DNA of 64,000 nucleotides, taken from Mesostigma viride (taxonomy: Eukaryota > Streptophyta > Mesostigmatophyceae > Mesostigmatales > Mesostigmataceae). Shown here in pieces: positions 11,535-22,059 of this stretch; positions within the stretch are counted from its first letter, which is position 1, and every line of letters starts with the position of its first letter. A program made the position numbers and the translations under genes. Where the stretch lies: positions 558,001 to 622,000 of the forward strand of contig RPFO01000264.1 in assembly GCA_009746045.1 (NCBI GenBank). The letters run 5' to 3'. The notes beneath the pieces are model-generated. The model made no database searches. It was given only the letters and a program-made list of their open reading frames with translations, and was not told where the DNA came from.

Positions 11535-11775
11535 GCTTTGGTTAGTATGGTGCATCCGTGCGTGGTCAGTGGGTAAAGCGTGTGCTTGGTCAGTGAGTTG
11601 AACGTGTGTTTTTGGTCAGTATAGGGAACCCCTGTTTGGTCATGCAGTGGGTGGAATGTGTGTTTGGTCAGTAGGCGGAACCCGTGTGTGGTCAGTGGGT
11701 GGAACGTGTGCTTGGTCAGTGGGTGGAACATGTGCTTGGTCAGTGGGCTGGACGTGTGCTTGGTGAATAGTGTGG
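11535..11775. repeat. 24-bp minisatellite
   Basis: The unit TTGGTCAGTGGGTGGAACGT plus GTGC is repeated about nine or ten times. The leftmost copies are diverged and the copies from about 11690 to 11765 are nearly perfect. Because 24 is divisible by three and the unit lacks stops in several frames, it reads as an eight-residue peptide repeat on both strands (MCLVSGWN on plus, HTFHPLTK on minus). This is a property of the unit length and not evidence of a gene. Confidence 0.85.
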
Positions 11776-11965
11776 GTGGGAGGATTACCATTGCCATGAT
11801 AGTTCTTAGAAACATGACAAATGTAGAGACACTGTCTCCTTTCATGCATTCATCTACTGATGCCGAAAATGCCCGGTGTTCAAAAGTCCTCTGCAGATTG
11901 ATCATGACAACTTACAAAGCAAAATCGAGCTCCAAATCCAAAGCGTATTTCCCCGGGCGTTTGCA

Positions 11966-12952
11966 CTCCCTCCCTCCCTCCCTCCCTCCCTCCCTCCCTC
12001 CCTCCCTCCCTCCCTCCCTCCCTCCCTCCCTCCCTCCCTCCCTCCCTCCCTCCCTCCCTCCCTCCCTCCCTCCCTCCCTCCCTCCCTCCCTCCCTCCCTC
12101 CCTCCCTCCTCCCTCCTCCCTCCCTCCCTCCCTCCCTCCCTCCTCCCTCCCTCTCCCTCCCTCCCTCCTCCCTCCCTCCCTCCCTCCCTCCCTCCCTCCC
12201 TCCCTCCCTCCCTCCCTCCCTCCCTCCCCCTCCCTCCCTCCCTCCCTCCCTCCCTCCCTCCCTCCCTCCCTCCCTCCCTCCCTCCCTCCCTCCCTCCCTC
12301 CCTCCCTCCCTCCCTCCCTCCCTCCCTCCCTCCCTCCCTCCCTCCCTCCCTCCCTCCCTCCCTCCTCCCTCCTCCCTCCCTCCTCCCTCCCTCCCTCCCT
12401 CCCTCCCTCCCTCCCTCCCTCCCTCCCTCCCTCCCTCCCTCCCTCCCTCCTCCTCCTCCCTCCCTCCCTCCCTCCCTCCTCCCTCCCTCCCTCCCTCCCT
12501 CCTCCCTCCCTCCCTCCCTCCTCCCTCCCTCCTCCCTCCCTCCTCCCTCCCCTCCCTCCCTCCCTCCCTCCCTCCCTCCCTCCCTCCTCCCTCCCTCCCT
12601 CCCTCCCTCCCTCTCCCTCCTCCCTCCTCCCTCCCTCCCTCCCTCCCTCCTCCCTCCCTCCCTCCCTCCCTCCCTCCCTCCTCCCTCCCTCCCTCCTCCC
12701 TCCCTCCCTCCTCCCTCCCTCCCTCCCTCCTCCCTCCCTCCCTCCCTCCCTCCCTCCCTCCCTCCCTCCCTCCCTCCCTCCCTCCCTCCCTCCCTCCCTC
12801 CCTCCCTCCCTCCCTCCCTCCCTCCCTCCCTCCCTCCCTCCCTCCCTCCCTCCCTCCCTCCCTCCCTCCTCCCTCCCTCCCTCCCTCCCTCCCTCACTCA
12901 CTCACTCACTCCCTCCCTCCCTCCCTCCCTCCCTCCCTCACTCACTCACTCA
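11966..12952. repeat. (CCCT)n tetranucleotide satellite, about 1 kb
   Basis: Nearly uninterrupted CCCT repeats with occasional CCT or CCCCT slips and short TCAC runs at the right end. All frames on both strands are open for hundreds of codons (Leu-Pro-Pro-Ser or Arg-Glu-Gly-Gly repeats); these are not genes. The pure purine/pyrimidine strands and the G3-tract complement could adopt triplex or quadruplex structures. Confidence 0.97.
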
Positions 12953-13265
12953 CGGGCAAACTGGCCGGGTTGGGAAAATTTCGCGGGCTGTCCCGCGCCG
13001 ACGGTGGTTACAAATAGAATCAAGTACCTGATACCCTCCTGTAACCGGTCCAGTCTGGTTCCCGCCCGGGATTTTCGCATTCCTGCGGGAAAAATTTTGC
13101 CTGGCGAGGCCGGGAAAAATGCGAAAATCCCGGGCGGGAAACAGAGGTTTTGACGGTTACTTCCGGCACTTCGCCCCCTGGCCTCTCTGATACTATCTGT
13201 AACCGCGCGCCGACCCGTGCCGAGAGGTTTTCCCCGGCCAGTTTTCCCTGTGAGTTTTGCCCGTG
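12951..13265. mobile_element. Foldback/MITE-like element with long imperfect terminal inverted repeats
   Basis: The ends are exact 10-bp inverted repeats, CACGGGCAAA and TTTGCCCGTG. Inside them, imperfect matching continues for about 80 bases per arm, for example GGTTACAAATAGAATCA against GGTTACAGATAGTATCA. A perfect 23-bp inverted repeat sits in the centre (13059-13081 and 13118-13140) with a 36-base loop. There is no ORF. It abuts the (CCCT)n array, so a target-site duplication on the left cannot be recognised. The superfamily is not assigned. Confidence 0.55.
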
Positions 13266-14385
13266 TGGACCCGGCCTAAGTCACACAACATTAACAACAA
13301 CAACAGCAACAACCACGACCACCGGCGCGGGAGATACACCGCCCGCATTGGTAAGAATACTAAATAATTATGAGGCTGGGCGCCGGCCAGCTGCAAACGA
13401 TAAATAAAACAAAAGAATTTTAATTAACTAATTTCCGAGTGTACTGACCTGTAGTTTTTGAAGCTACCAAACAAATAAAGAAAGTGTAAATGAATTGTTT
13501 GACTGCCAAGAGTGCTTCTTTTGCGGTAAAAAACAAAGAAATATTAAATCTCTGGCTGAAAAATGTGCTTTTACTAGCCGTAAGAGCAGTGCATCCGGCT
13601 GGGTTATACAAAACAAACAAAGAATTATTAAATTTCGCAAACGGTTTAACGGTTGTTCGGTAACCAAACAAACAAACTAATAATTAATTAATTGGGCGGA
13701 CACAGTAGCACTTTCAACCAATAAAACGCTAATGTCTAATTCCGAAGGGCCTTTTGGCTGAACTGAATTAGAACTACCAATGCGGGCGGTGTAATCTCAA
13801 CTCAACTCAACTCAACAGCCACGAATTTCTGCCGCGGGAATGATCAGATCAATTACTCTGCTCTAGAGTACGTACTACGTACGACGGTTAGAGCGGGAAG
13901 ACTTCTTTCTCCTGCTTCTCCTGCGCACGTTTACTGTCCACATTGCGAGGAGGCATTCGCGAGGAGGCCATTGCGAGGTCGCTCGCCAGCGGCTGCTATC
14001 ACGTGGCACACGAGCGTGGCACCGCCATAATCAACTACCACGTCAATTAGCACGCCGGGTGAAGCCGCCCCTTCTGGCCTGGTGGGATCCAGTTTCAGCC
14101 GTCTAATGCAGGCCTGGGTTGGAAGGGGCATCAACCGAGGAAATGTCTCAGTGCGCATGGGCGGCAGTCAATTTGAATGCCCCGCGTCGGCTCGATTGCG
14201 TTCAAAGAATAACACCTAGCTGTTCGACAAGGCAGAAGACGCAACTAAGACACTTGAAACCTCGTACCCGTACCTCAGAATTCCGCTGCTTGAGCCCGTT
14301 TACCGATCCTCGCGTGCGACGTGAGTGCGTTTGCCTTGTGTCAAGCGGAGAGACCAGTGCACGTGGGCAGGGACGACGTCGTGGC
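13266..14385. other. Upstream region of the aminoacylase gene, no supported gene
   Basis: About 1.1 kb with short CAA- and CTCAA-type repeats (about 13288-13320 and 13796-13818) and AT-rich stretches. The frame of aminoacylase exon 1 stays open upstream to an ATG at 14119, but the extra residues are basic and low-complexity and match no part of aminoacylase, so this is more likely 5' untranslated leader. No TATA-like or other promoter element stands out. Confidence 0.5.
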
Positions 14386-17300
14386 ATGAAGCCATTTAGT
14401 CAAGGAATAATGGCGCCAAACGGTGTGGATTACGGTGCAAATTTGACGGCATTGCGTGATGGGCTCGCAACGCCTGAGGAACGGCATGCCATCGATTCGT
14501 TCCTGGACTTTCTCGCCATACGTAGTACATCAGCGGAAGGCCCGGCAGGGGCCTATCAAAGCGCCGTCGCCCACCTACAGAAGGAAGCTTGGAGCATTGG
14601 ACTAGAAACGGAGGTGGTAGAGCTGGTGCCTAATAAACCGATCCTTATCTGCACGTTAAGGGGGAAAGACGAAACGTTGCCATCGCTTTTGCTGAATTCT
14701 CATTACGACGTCGTTCCGGCCGACGAAAACATGTGGCTTACGGCACCGTTCCAACCAACGGTACGTTTTCTTGGAGATTGTGGCCTAATTTCACCTCTTA
14801 ACACAGCAGGTTTCCCGTGAGACCTGCATTTGTCTCTAGTATCTGAGGGGTGTAGCGTTTCCACCAGCGAGCGACCTCTGTCCCTGCTGCATCGAAACTC
14901 AAAATTAGGCTGTGGGTGTATATAAAAAGAAGCACAACATGTTCCTAACCCAGCCCCCCTTTCTATTGAAATAGGTTTATCCAGCATGAGAAAGGGGTTG
15001 CCTTGCGAAGCCGTAGCAAAAGTGTGTTTTCCAGAAACGGCCAGGATCAATATGCAGACAGCTTTTGAGTTTGTCTAGCTTGCATCCCAGTGGAGAATCT
15101 CCGTGTATTCGATCAATATCCATCTCGTGTGTGCGTGCTGTTGGGAACTCGCGCACCCGTGCAGAGTGCCTGCCACATAAAAGGCGTACAAAAGTACAGC
15201 TAGTGCCATGTTAGGCTGGCTGCGTGAGACCTGGCATCAGAGGTCCCTCCCTCCCTCCTTCCCTACCTACCTACCTACCTACCTACCTACCCACCCACCC
15301 ACCCACCCACCCACCCACCCACCCACCCACCCACCCACCCACCCACCCACCCACCCACCCACCCACCCACCCACCCACCCACCCACCCACCCACCCACCC
15401 ACCCACCCACCCACCCACCCACCCACCTACCTACCTACCTACCTACCTACCTACCTACCTACCTACCTACCTACCTACCTACCTACCTACCTACCTACCT
15501 ACCTACCTACCCTACCCCCTGCCTTCCCCCCCCTCCTCCCTTCCTCTCTCTCTCTCTCTATATATATATCACACACACACACACACACATGCACACGCAC
15601 ACACACCATCGCCAGGTGTCGGCTACCGGCGACATCATCGCGCGCGGCACGCAGGACATGAAGTGCGTGTGCATCCAGTACCTGGAGGCCATGCGCGCGC
15701 TGGTAGCCAAGGGCTGGCAGCCGGCACGCAGCGTCCACCTGCTCTACGTGCCCGATGAGGAGGTGGGGGGCGAGGACGGCATGGGCGCGTTCGTCGCATC
15801 CGACCGCTTCCGCTCCCTGCATGTGGGCGCCGCGTTGGACGAGGGACTCGCCTCGGAGACCGACACCTTCTCGGTGTTCTACGGGGAGCGCGCCACCTAC
15901 TGGCTCAAGATGAAGGCAGTTGGGCCAACAGGTATATGGGCGGGGTGGGTAGTAGAAGTAGGGGGCGGGGGCGGGGGGGGCGGCCGAACAGATAGGGGGG
16001 GGGGAAAGTGTAGGGTGGTGGTGGTTCAAATTGTAGTCGCTACCGCCTCGCACGGCCACCAGCTTGGTCACTATAGCGAGTGGTGGCCACTCTACGGGAT
16101 GGTTGTTTTGGCCACCGCCTCGGAACGCAAGCCCTAGTAATTGCTCGGTGCTGCCCCTTGTGCTCGTGCCTGTGCTGATGTTGACCCCAGTCTCGCTTGA
16201 CCCTAATCGATATGTTTTGCTGCCACCTCGTCTGCCTTCTGGCCCTCTTGCCCTCTTGCCCTCTTGCCCTCTTGCCCTCTTGCCCTCTGGCCCTCTGGCC
16301 CTCTGGCCCTCTGGCCCTCTGGCCCTCTGGCCCCCTCGCCACCTCGCCACCTCGCCACCTCGCCCCCTTCCCCCTCGCCCCCTCGCCCCCTCGCCCCCTC
16401 GCCCCCTTGCCCCCTTAACCTCTTGCCCTCTGTGCCCTGTCCCGCAGGCCACGGCAGCCGCTTCATCAAGAACACAGCGATGGGCCGCCTCATCAACACG
16501 ATAAACAAGTTCCTCGCCTTCCGAGCCGAGCAGGAGAAGATCTTCGAGGGCGACGCCGGGTGCCGCCACTGCCTGGCCAAGAAGCTGGGCGAGGTGAGGG
16601 GCGATGAATATGTATTACGTGGATAGGGGGCCCTTTGTGCCTGGCCAAGAAGCTGGGCGAGGTGAAGAACAGACTGCACACAGTAGGATAGGGGGCCCAT
16701 ATTGTCTGGCCAAGCAGCTGGGCGAGGTAAGGGGCGATGAACATGTTACAGGAGGTCAGGAGCGGGCTATGTATAGCAGGAAATGAGGAGTTGATGGATG
16801 AGTTGATAACGGGAGATGATGCCCGGCCAAGCAGCTGGGCGAGGTGATGGGGAAACGGGAGCGGAGTGCAGGTGAAGAAGGGGGGAGACGTGGGGCAGGA
16901 AGAAACGAAGGGGGAGCGGGGGGGTGAAGGGAGGCAGGATTGGAGCCCTGTGTGCGCTCAGTACCCGCGATAGCATGCTTCATGTTGGCTGTCCACTGTC
17001 CGCATGTCTGGCACGGCCACGTGGGTAGGCAGCAGTGCAGTAGTTGGGCCATGCACTGAGTACGGAGCCAGTGGATGAACGATGCGGAGAGTTGGGGGCA
17101 CGGGATGTGCTCTCTCGTGCCGGCTCATCACGGGCAGATGGCTTCTTTGGAGCTGAGTTGAGCCACCTGCATGTAATGGCAGCAGCTGTGCGCGTGCATG
17201 TGGCGGGGTGTTCATCGGCCGCCAGTTTTCATGGGGTTTCGCGCGCTTTATCCTTGGTGACAGCTCATGTTGGCGGTGTGGTACAGGGAGCCGGCAAAGT

Positions 17301-18276
17301 CAACCCTGTGCTGCCCCTGGTTATGCTGTCTTCTGCACGCATGCGCTGTGTGCGGCTTGGACTCTCATGGCGTTTTTTTTTTTAGTAATTAGTGGCTTAG
17401 CTGGCCTCATGACCAGTTATTTGGTATATGGCTGTCCATAGATGGCTGCCATAATTTCAATGCACAAGGCTACACATTTCCATATCCATTCATAGTCATC
17501 ATCCTGAATGACTCGAAAACACAGACAAGATAACGGCAGGCTCGAGCTACCATGGTCCGGATTCTCCGGATTTCTGGCCTGCGCTGGTTGTCTCCTTGAT
17601 CGATGGCTGTCCTAGCGCTGTATAGTCACCACTTGTGCTCCTAGCAGACTGCCCTTGCGCTGTTCTCCAACATACTCCAGCAGTCGTTCCATGTTCGAGA
17701 TTCCCTGCACTGAACGCTTTTGTCCCTGTGGTGTACTGCGTGCCCGTAATACGTCACACTGCGTGCCCACCTGGCCGTGCCCTGCACCCCCTGCAGGTGG
17801 CATCTGTCAACCTGACCATGCTTAAGGGCGGCGTAACGGCAGACGGCGTCAACTACGCCATCAACGTGATACCGATGGAGGCCGAAGCCGGCTTCGACAT
17901 CCGCGTGCCGCCGTCGATGCCACTCAAGGACTTCGATGACCTCATCCACAGCTGGGCCAAGGACGATGACGTCACGTTTGAGTGGGTGTACAAGACGCCG
18001 GAGCACTACGTCTCAAGTATCGATGCAGAGAACCCCTGGTGGGGCCGGTTCAAGGCCGGCGCCGCGCAGGCCGGCGTGGCGGTGGAGGCGGAGATCTTTC
18101 CTGCGGGCACCGACTCCAAGTACCTGCGCGAGCTGGGCATCCCCGCGTTTGGCTTCTCGCCGATGAACAACACGCCCATCCTGTTGCACGACCACAACGA
18201 GCGGCTGGCCGCGTCCGTGTTCCTGCGCGGTATCCGCATCTACCAGAGCATCATCACGTCGCTCGCGGGCGTGTGA
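14386..18276 (+). CDS. ACY1: Aminoacylase-1 (N-acyl-L-amino-acid amidohydrolase, M20 family), four exons
   Basis: The enzyme hydrolyses N-acyl amino acids to free amino acid and acid in the cytosol. Exons are 14386-14760, 15616-15931, 16448-16593 and 17797-18276 (stop), with GT-AG introns in phases 0, 1 and 0. The product is 438 residues, against about 400 for the family. The zinc ligands and catalytic residues are all visible: LLNSHYDVVP (exon 1), GTQDMKC, PDEEVGG and LDEGLAS (exon 2), and LLHDHNERL near the end. The dimerisation part (GHGSRF) starts exon 3, and SVNLTMLKGGV with YAINVIP is in exon 4. An alternative start at 14410 is possible. Exon 4 carries an insertion (TADGVN) relative to usual members. 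Intron 1 and intron 2 contain long pyrimidine-rich repeats just before their acceptors. A LINE fragment begins about 80 bases after the stop. Confidence 0.92.
15243..15606. repeat. Compound microsatellite in aminoacylase intron 1
   Basis: CCCT, then CCTA, then about 135 bases of CCCA, then CCTA again, then CT, TA and AC dinucleotide runs. It ends ten bases before the exon 2 acceptor AG at 15614-15615. The C-rich/pyrimidine-rich strand is the sense strand, so the array takes the place of a normal polypyrimidine tract. Confidence 0.95.
16231..16432. repeat. Pyrimidine-rich minisatellite in aminoacylase intron 2
   Basis: About 20 copies of a nine- to ten-base unit that drifts along its length from CCCTCTTGC to CCCTCTGGC to CCCCTCGCC. 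It ends shortly before the exon 3 acceptor AG at 16446-16447. It is open as Leu-Ala-Pro repeats in several frames, which are not counted as genes. Confidence 0.9.
16573..16846 (+). repeat. Fourfold tandem copy of the exon 3 end and its 5' splice site
   Basis: The sequence CTGGCCAAGAAGCTGGGCGA plus GGT, which is the last part of exon 3 and its donor, recurs at 16573, 16641, 16706 and 16823 (the last two with CAGCTGGG). Each copy ends in GAG followed by GT, giving possible donors at 16594, 16662, 16727 and 16844. Surrounding bases (GGGGCGATGAA, GATAGGGGGCCC) are repeated too. Only the first donor keeps the reading frame; reading on past it meets TAG at 16624. Confidence 0.85.
16594..17796 (+). 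other. Aminoacylase intron 3
   Basis: A 1.2-kb intron between GAG|GTGAGG and CTGCAG|GTGG. Apart from the duplicated donor repeats in its first 250 bases it shows no coding or element signature. ORFs here (for example 17044-17385) are taken as chance. Confidence 0.75.
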
Positions 18277-18357
18277 TCGCGGGGGCATGATTTCTTCCAG
18301 TGATATTCTTCCCATTCAAAGAATAAGTGGTCAGGATGACCGCAACCTTCTAAAGGC

Positions 18358-19440
18358 ATGCGTATGTTATACCACTTCGGCATTAGCATCGGTTGTATCA
18401 CTTTGTCAGAGCCCATGCATTTAGTCCATATCATGCATGCATATGTCGACAACCGTTTCTGGCATGGCAGGGCGGAAACAGAGATTCGGCTGGCGGACAT
18501 CATCTATGCAGACGACACCACCCTCTTCGAGGGCACTGAGCACGTGCAGACGTGGCTTGACTGCCTAGCAATCGAGGCCCGTGTGGTGGGGCTTGAGGTC
18601 AGCAAGAAGACCGAGGCTCTGGCGATTGGGCTCACTCAGCCACCGCCCGACCTCTTTCTCCTTGATGGCTCCCGAGTCCTGTATCGGGACCGCGTCAAGC
18701 TGCTGGGTAGCTTACTCCCCAGCTGCGAGGACGATGTGGACCACCGTATCTCCCTTGCCTGGCACGCTTTACACCAATACCGGGCCCGGCCTGTGGCGCA
18801 AGCCCTTGGGCACGATAGAGAAACAGGACCTGTTTAAGGTCCTGGTCCTCCCTGTTCTTACGTACGGGGCCGAGACGTGGACTCTCACCGCCGACCTTGC
18901 CAGCAAGTTGGACGGCGCGGTCACCAACATGCTGCGGTCAATTTTTCGTGTAGGATATGCTGCTCATGTCCGCACAGAGGACTTGTACCTCGGAATGCCA
19001 CTTATCACCAGCACCATCAAGCAGCGACGCCTGCTGCTAGTAGGGCACTAAGCTCGCACCAACCAGGTAGACACCTCACGTGGCCCCTCTGCAGGGCTGC
19101 GCCCCGCCCAGCCGGGCCGGCACCTCCTCACGTGGGCCGGGCCCAGCCAGGTTAGACGCCGCAAGGCCCGCATCTTCAAAGAACAGCTAGTAGAGGACAT
19201 GGGGGGCTTAGGCCTCTCCGTGATTTGGAAAAAGATGATGGACAAGGCCAAGTGGGCCCAGGTCATACATAGAGGACAACAAGCCCCCTGCAGTGGGGAA
19301 GGAGCGTGTTCGCAAACGAGGGAGGCATGCTAGCCACGACCCCTAGGGTGGCGAGCACCATAGATATAGAATAGGATTGTTTTTGTAGATAGCCTGTAGG
19401 TAGCTTCGACCGGTAGGATTGCGCGTGTACCCATCCATCC
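18358..19440 (+). mobile_element. LINE fragment: C-terminal half of a reverse transcriptase ORF
   Basis: The fragment starts within the RT palm: ADIIYADDTTLFEG has the catalytic YADD, followed by WLDCLAIEARVVGLEVS. A one-base frame change near 18790 leads to LTYGAETWTL and the conserved C-terminal tail (RRLLLVGH, then PAQPGRHLLTW and GLSVIWKKMMDKAKW) in further frames with stops. The 3' end is a short (CCAT)n tail at about 19432-19448. It is 5'-truncated, with no endonuclease or upstream RT motifs. The YADD context and tail suggest an L2/CR1/RTE-like non-LTR element, but the clade is not certain. It lies close downstream of aminoacylase and could supply its 3' untranslated region. Confidence 0.8.
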
Positions 19441-19452
19441 ATCCATCCGGGT

Positions 19453-19576
19453 TAATGCTCCGTGACTCCCCAACGGGAGCACGAGTTTAATTAAATAATT
19501 AATGCATGCATTAAAGCCAATTAATTAATTGATTTAACTCGTGCTCCAGTTGGGGAGTCACGGAACAAGCATTAAT
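19453..19576. repeat. Foldback repeat with AT-rich core
   Basis: The left arm CTCCGTGACTCCCCAACGGG continues with AGCACGAGTT. It is mirrored on the right (about 19536-19566) with two small differences. The core is TTAATTAA-type AT-rich DNA including a TTAATGCATGCATTAA palindrome. A related arm occurs near 21975-22010 and a shorter match near 11283, so this is a dispersed family. No TSD could be fixed. Confidence 0.65.
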
Positions 19577-19842
19577 TATGCCAATACATAACGTATGGGT
19601 TAGCTTTGCTTAGCATTTTTGTTTTCCCGATATATCCATTGTGAGGTATCGGATACATTAATTAACCATTGGGATGAGTTCATTATAGCTAGAGCAAGGG
19701 TAGCTTACATTCCCACCCTTGCATGAAGTAGCCTAGAATGTATTAAAAGCCATATGCCCCTTCTCAGGGATTAATTAATTAATTAATTAATAGACACGTG
19801 ACTGCGTCACGTGAGCATAAGTCCTCAGTGGGAGGGGAACAT
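19577..19842. other. Short spacer, no gene
   Basis: AT-rich DNA with several TTAATTAA words. A perfect small inverted repeat, CACGTGAC/GTCACGTG with three bases between, lies at about 19795-19813. Confidence 0.5.
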
Positions 19843-21935
19843 GGGATGGAATGGATGGTATAAGCTATCTAGGTCCTAGTTACAGGGGTGTGGGCACCGC
19901 GGCCCGAATCGCTATGAATGCCATACTTGGTCACACGCGGAGCCCCCACAGGCTTGGGGGTGGTCTCCTTCATCACTACTTGCCATCTATCCTTGCGCAC
20001 CATCTGCCTCCATATTACAGACAAACCAGGAGGCTGCCCGGGGGTGAGCCCGTCACGTCTAGTGTAGCACATGTCCATGCCGAGTCTATCACGAAAAGTC
20101 CACGGGTGGCGGCCCTGCCGCGCGCGGCCGGGGGCACGCCAGGTGAGGACATATCGCCCAGGCTGGGCGGGCTTGGTGCCAGCTAGTCTATCTGATGTAT
20201 CTACCTGATCTGTGCGGGCCAGGTGCCCGGCTAGGCCCAGGCGCCTGTGCCTAATAATGTGGGAAACATAGGGCAAATCAGCGTACAAATCCTCATTACT
20301 AATGTGCAAACCAAAGGGGATGTTAAGGGCCTTGCGCAGCAATTCTTGGTGACGTTGCCGTCGAGTCGTTGCTCCAGCTCCTGCATCAGTGTCCACGTCT
20401 CGGCGCCGTAGGTCAGGATCGTCAGAATGACGACCTTGAAGAGGTCACGCTTGACGATCCGGGGTAGGGCGGGGTTGCTCCACCAGCGGCGGTGGTCATG
20501 GAGTTGCGCCCACGCCATGCATGCCGATCCGTGTCGTCATGTCGTCCTCGCAGTCGGGAAGCCAACTGCCGAGCAGCTTGAAGCGGCCTGAAGGAGGGTA
20601 GTTGACCTCGGCATCGTCTAAGAGGCGGAGTGTGGGTGGGGGCCCTGCCATGCCGAGGGCCAGGGCCTCCGTTCAGTTGGGGCTGATTTCTAGACCAACC
20701 GCCCGAGCCTCGAGCGCCAGGCAGTCCAGCCAAAGTTGGGCAGACTCCGGCTTCTCGATGAGCGTGATGTCGTCGGCATAAATGAGGTCAGCTAGTAAAT
20801 TCTGCTTGTTAGTCGGCCCCCCTTCCCCAAGCTCGTTCGTGATCGCGAGGCCAGGGGCACGGCCTGCAATGCTAGCAAAGCGAGCACGTGCCTGGCGCAT
20901 AACATATTAATCCACTACAATAATAAACAGGTACGACGACAGGACGCAACCCTGCCAGACGCTGGTCTGCAGTGGGCATGGCGGGGTGATGCCGTGTTGA
21001 GTGCGCACCGAAGTGGTCGACCCCTCATACAGCGTGCGGATGACGGTAACCAGGTGAGTGGGGACGCGAGCGCGAGCAAGTACAGCCCATAGAGCGTCCC
21101 AGAGGACAGAATCAAAAGCCTTGATGAAGTCGACGAAGATCAGGATGGCGGGAAACTCACCAGGTTGCAGGAGAGCGATTTCCTCGAAGAGGCGACGCGC
21201 GACGAAGATGGCCATGACGGTGTTGCGCCCAGGACGGAAGCCCATTTGACTTTCCCCAAGGTGACAGTCGAGAGCAGAACGAAGGCGGTTGAGGATCATG
21301 CGCATGAACAACTTAAGTGCGGCGCTCTGGATGCAGACTCCTCTGTAGTTGGCGGGGTCGTCAGGGGAACCTTTGTTTTTGTACAGCATAATAGGTAGCT
21401 GTGAGCACTGCCACTCAGGAATCGGCGGCGCGTCGGCAAGCAGGATCCGGTTGCAGACGTCAAGCAGGAACCCCGTGAGCGCCGTCAGCTTAATCACCGG
21501 GGCTGGGAGCTGGTCAGGTCCAACGGCGGCATAGAAGCGAAGTTGCTTGGCGGCGGTGCTCAGCTCGAGCTCGGTGAACGGCGGGAGCTCGTTGGGGTCG
21601 GCCAGGGGTTCCGTCAGGGCTGGGTACGTGTAGTCCTGCTCAGCGGCGGGCGGCGTGGGCGGCGCAGGGACGTCCGCCGGTGCTACTGCCAGGCGTGCGG
21701 CCGCCAGAGGGCCAAGCGGCGGAGGCGGCGGGGGGGCGCCGAGCAGCCGGGACTGGGAGGAATACCACTGGTCGAGCTGCTGCTGCGGTGAGCCAGAGAG
21801 CGTCTGCGGCGCCGGCTGCGCGCCGCCGGCGGGCCGTTGGGCGTGACGCAGGCGGGTCCAGGCGTGCTTGCCGTGCTGGTCGATCCTTGAGGTGGGCGAA
21901 GTACTCAGGGATATGTGCTACATTTACTCCCAACG
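19843..21935 (-). mobile_element. LINE fragment with most of the reverse transcriptase, minus strand
   Basis: Read on minus, the main ORF (21497-20907) contains MLYKNKGSPDDPANYRGV, GFRPGRNT, ILIFVDFIKAFDSV (motif A) and a QGCVLSS motif B. After a stop in VVD the frame continues (20900-20673) with LIYADDITLIEKPES, where YADD is the catalytic motif. The C-terminal part (20518-19869) has LTYGAETWTL and RRLGLAGHLARTDQVDTS, close to the neighbouring plus-strand LINE. The 3' tail is a degenerate CCAT run at about 19843-19858. Upstream of the RT is an Ala/Arg/Pro-rich linker to about 21935 and no endonuclease, so this copy is also 5'-truncated. Several stops and frame changes make it inactive. Confidence 0.85.
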
Positions 21936-22059
21936 GAGTGATGTTGATAATTAATTAATAAATTAATGAGTTCATTATTAACGTGCTCTCGATGGGGAGT
22001 TACGGAGTATCAACCCCGATGGATGGATGCATGGAGGGAGGCCTGCCAGGCAGCGAGGC
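21936..22059. other. AT-rich junction with half of the foldback repeat
   Basis: The stretch at about 21975-22015 (GTGCTCTCGATGGGGAGTTA and onward) matches an arm of the 19453 repeat in inverted orientation. It is followed by GATGGATGGATG, which is the complement of a (CCAT)n LINE tail. Confidence 0.5.

Noticed and set aside
11902..13153. Long ORFs of Leu-Pro-Pro-Ser and Arg-Glu-Gly-Gly repeats
   Set aside because: They are translations of (CCCT)n, open in every frame and on both strands; no unique protein sequence.
14119..14385. N-terminal extension of aminoacylase from ATG 14119
   Set aside because: The extra 89 residues are basic and low-complexity and match no part of the family; the ATG at 14386 gives a usual length.
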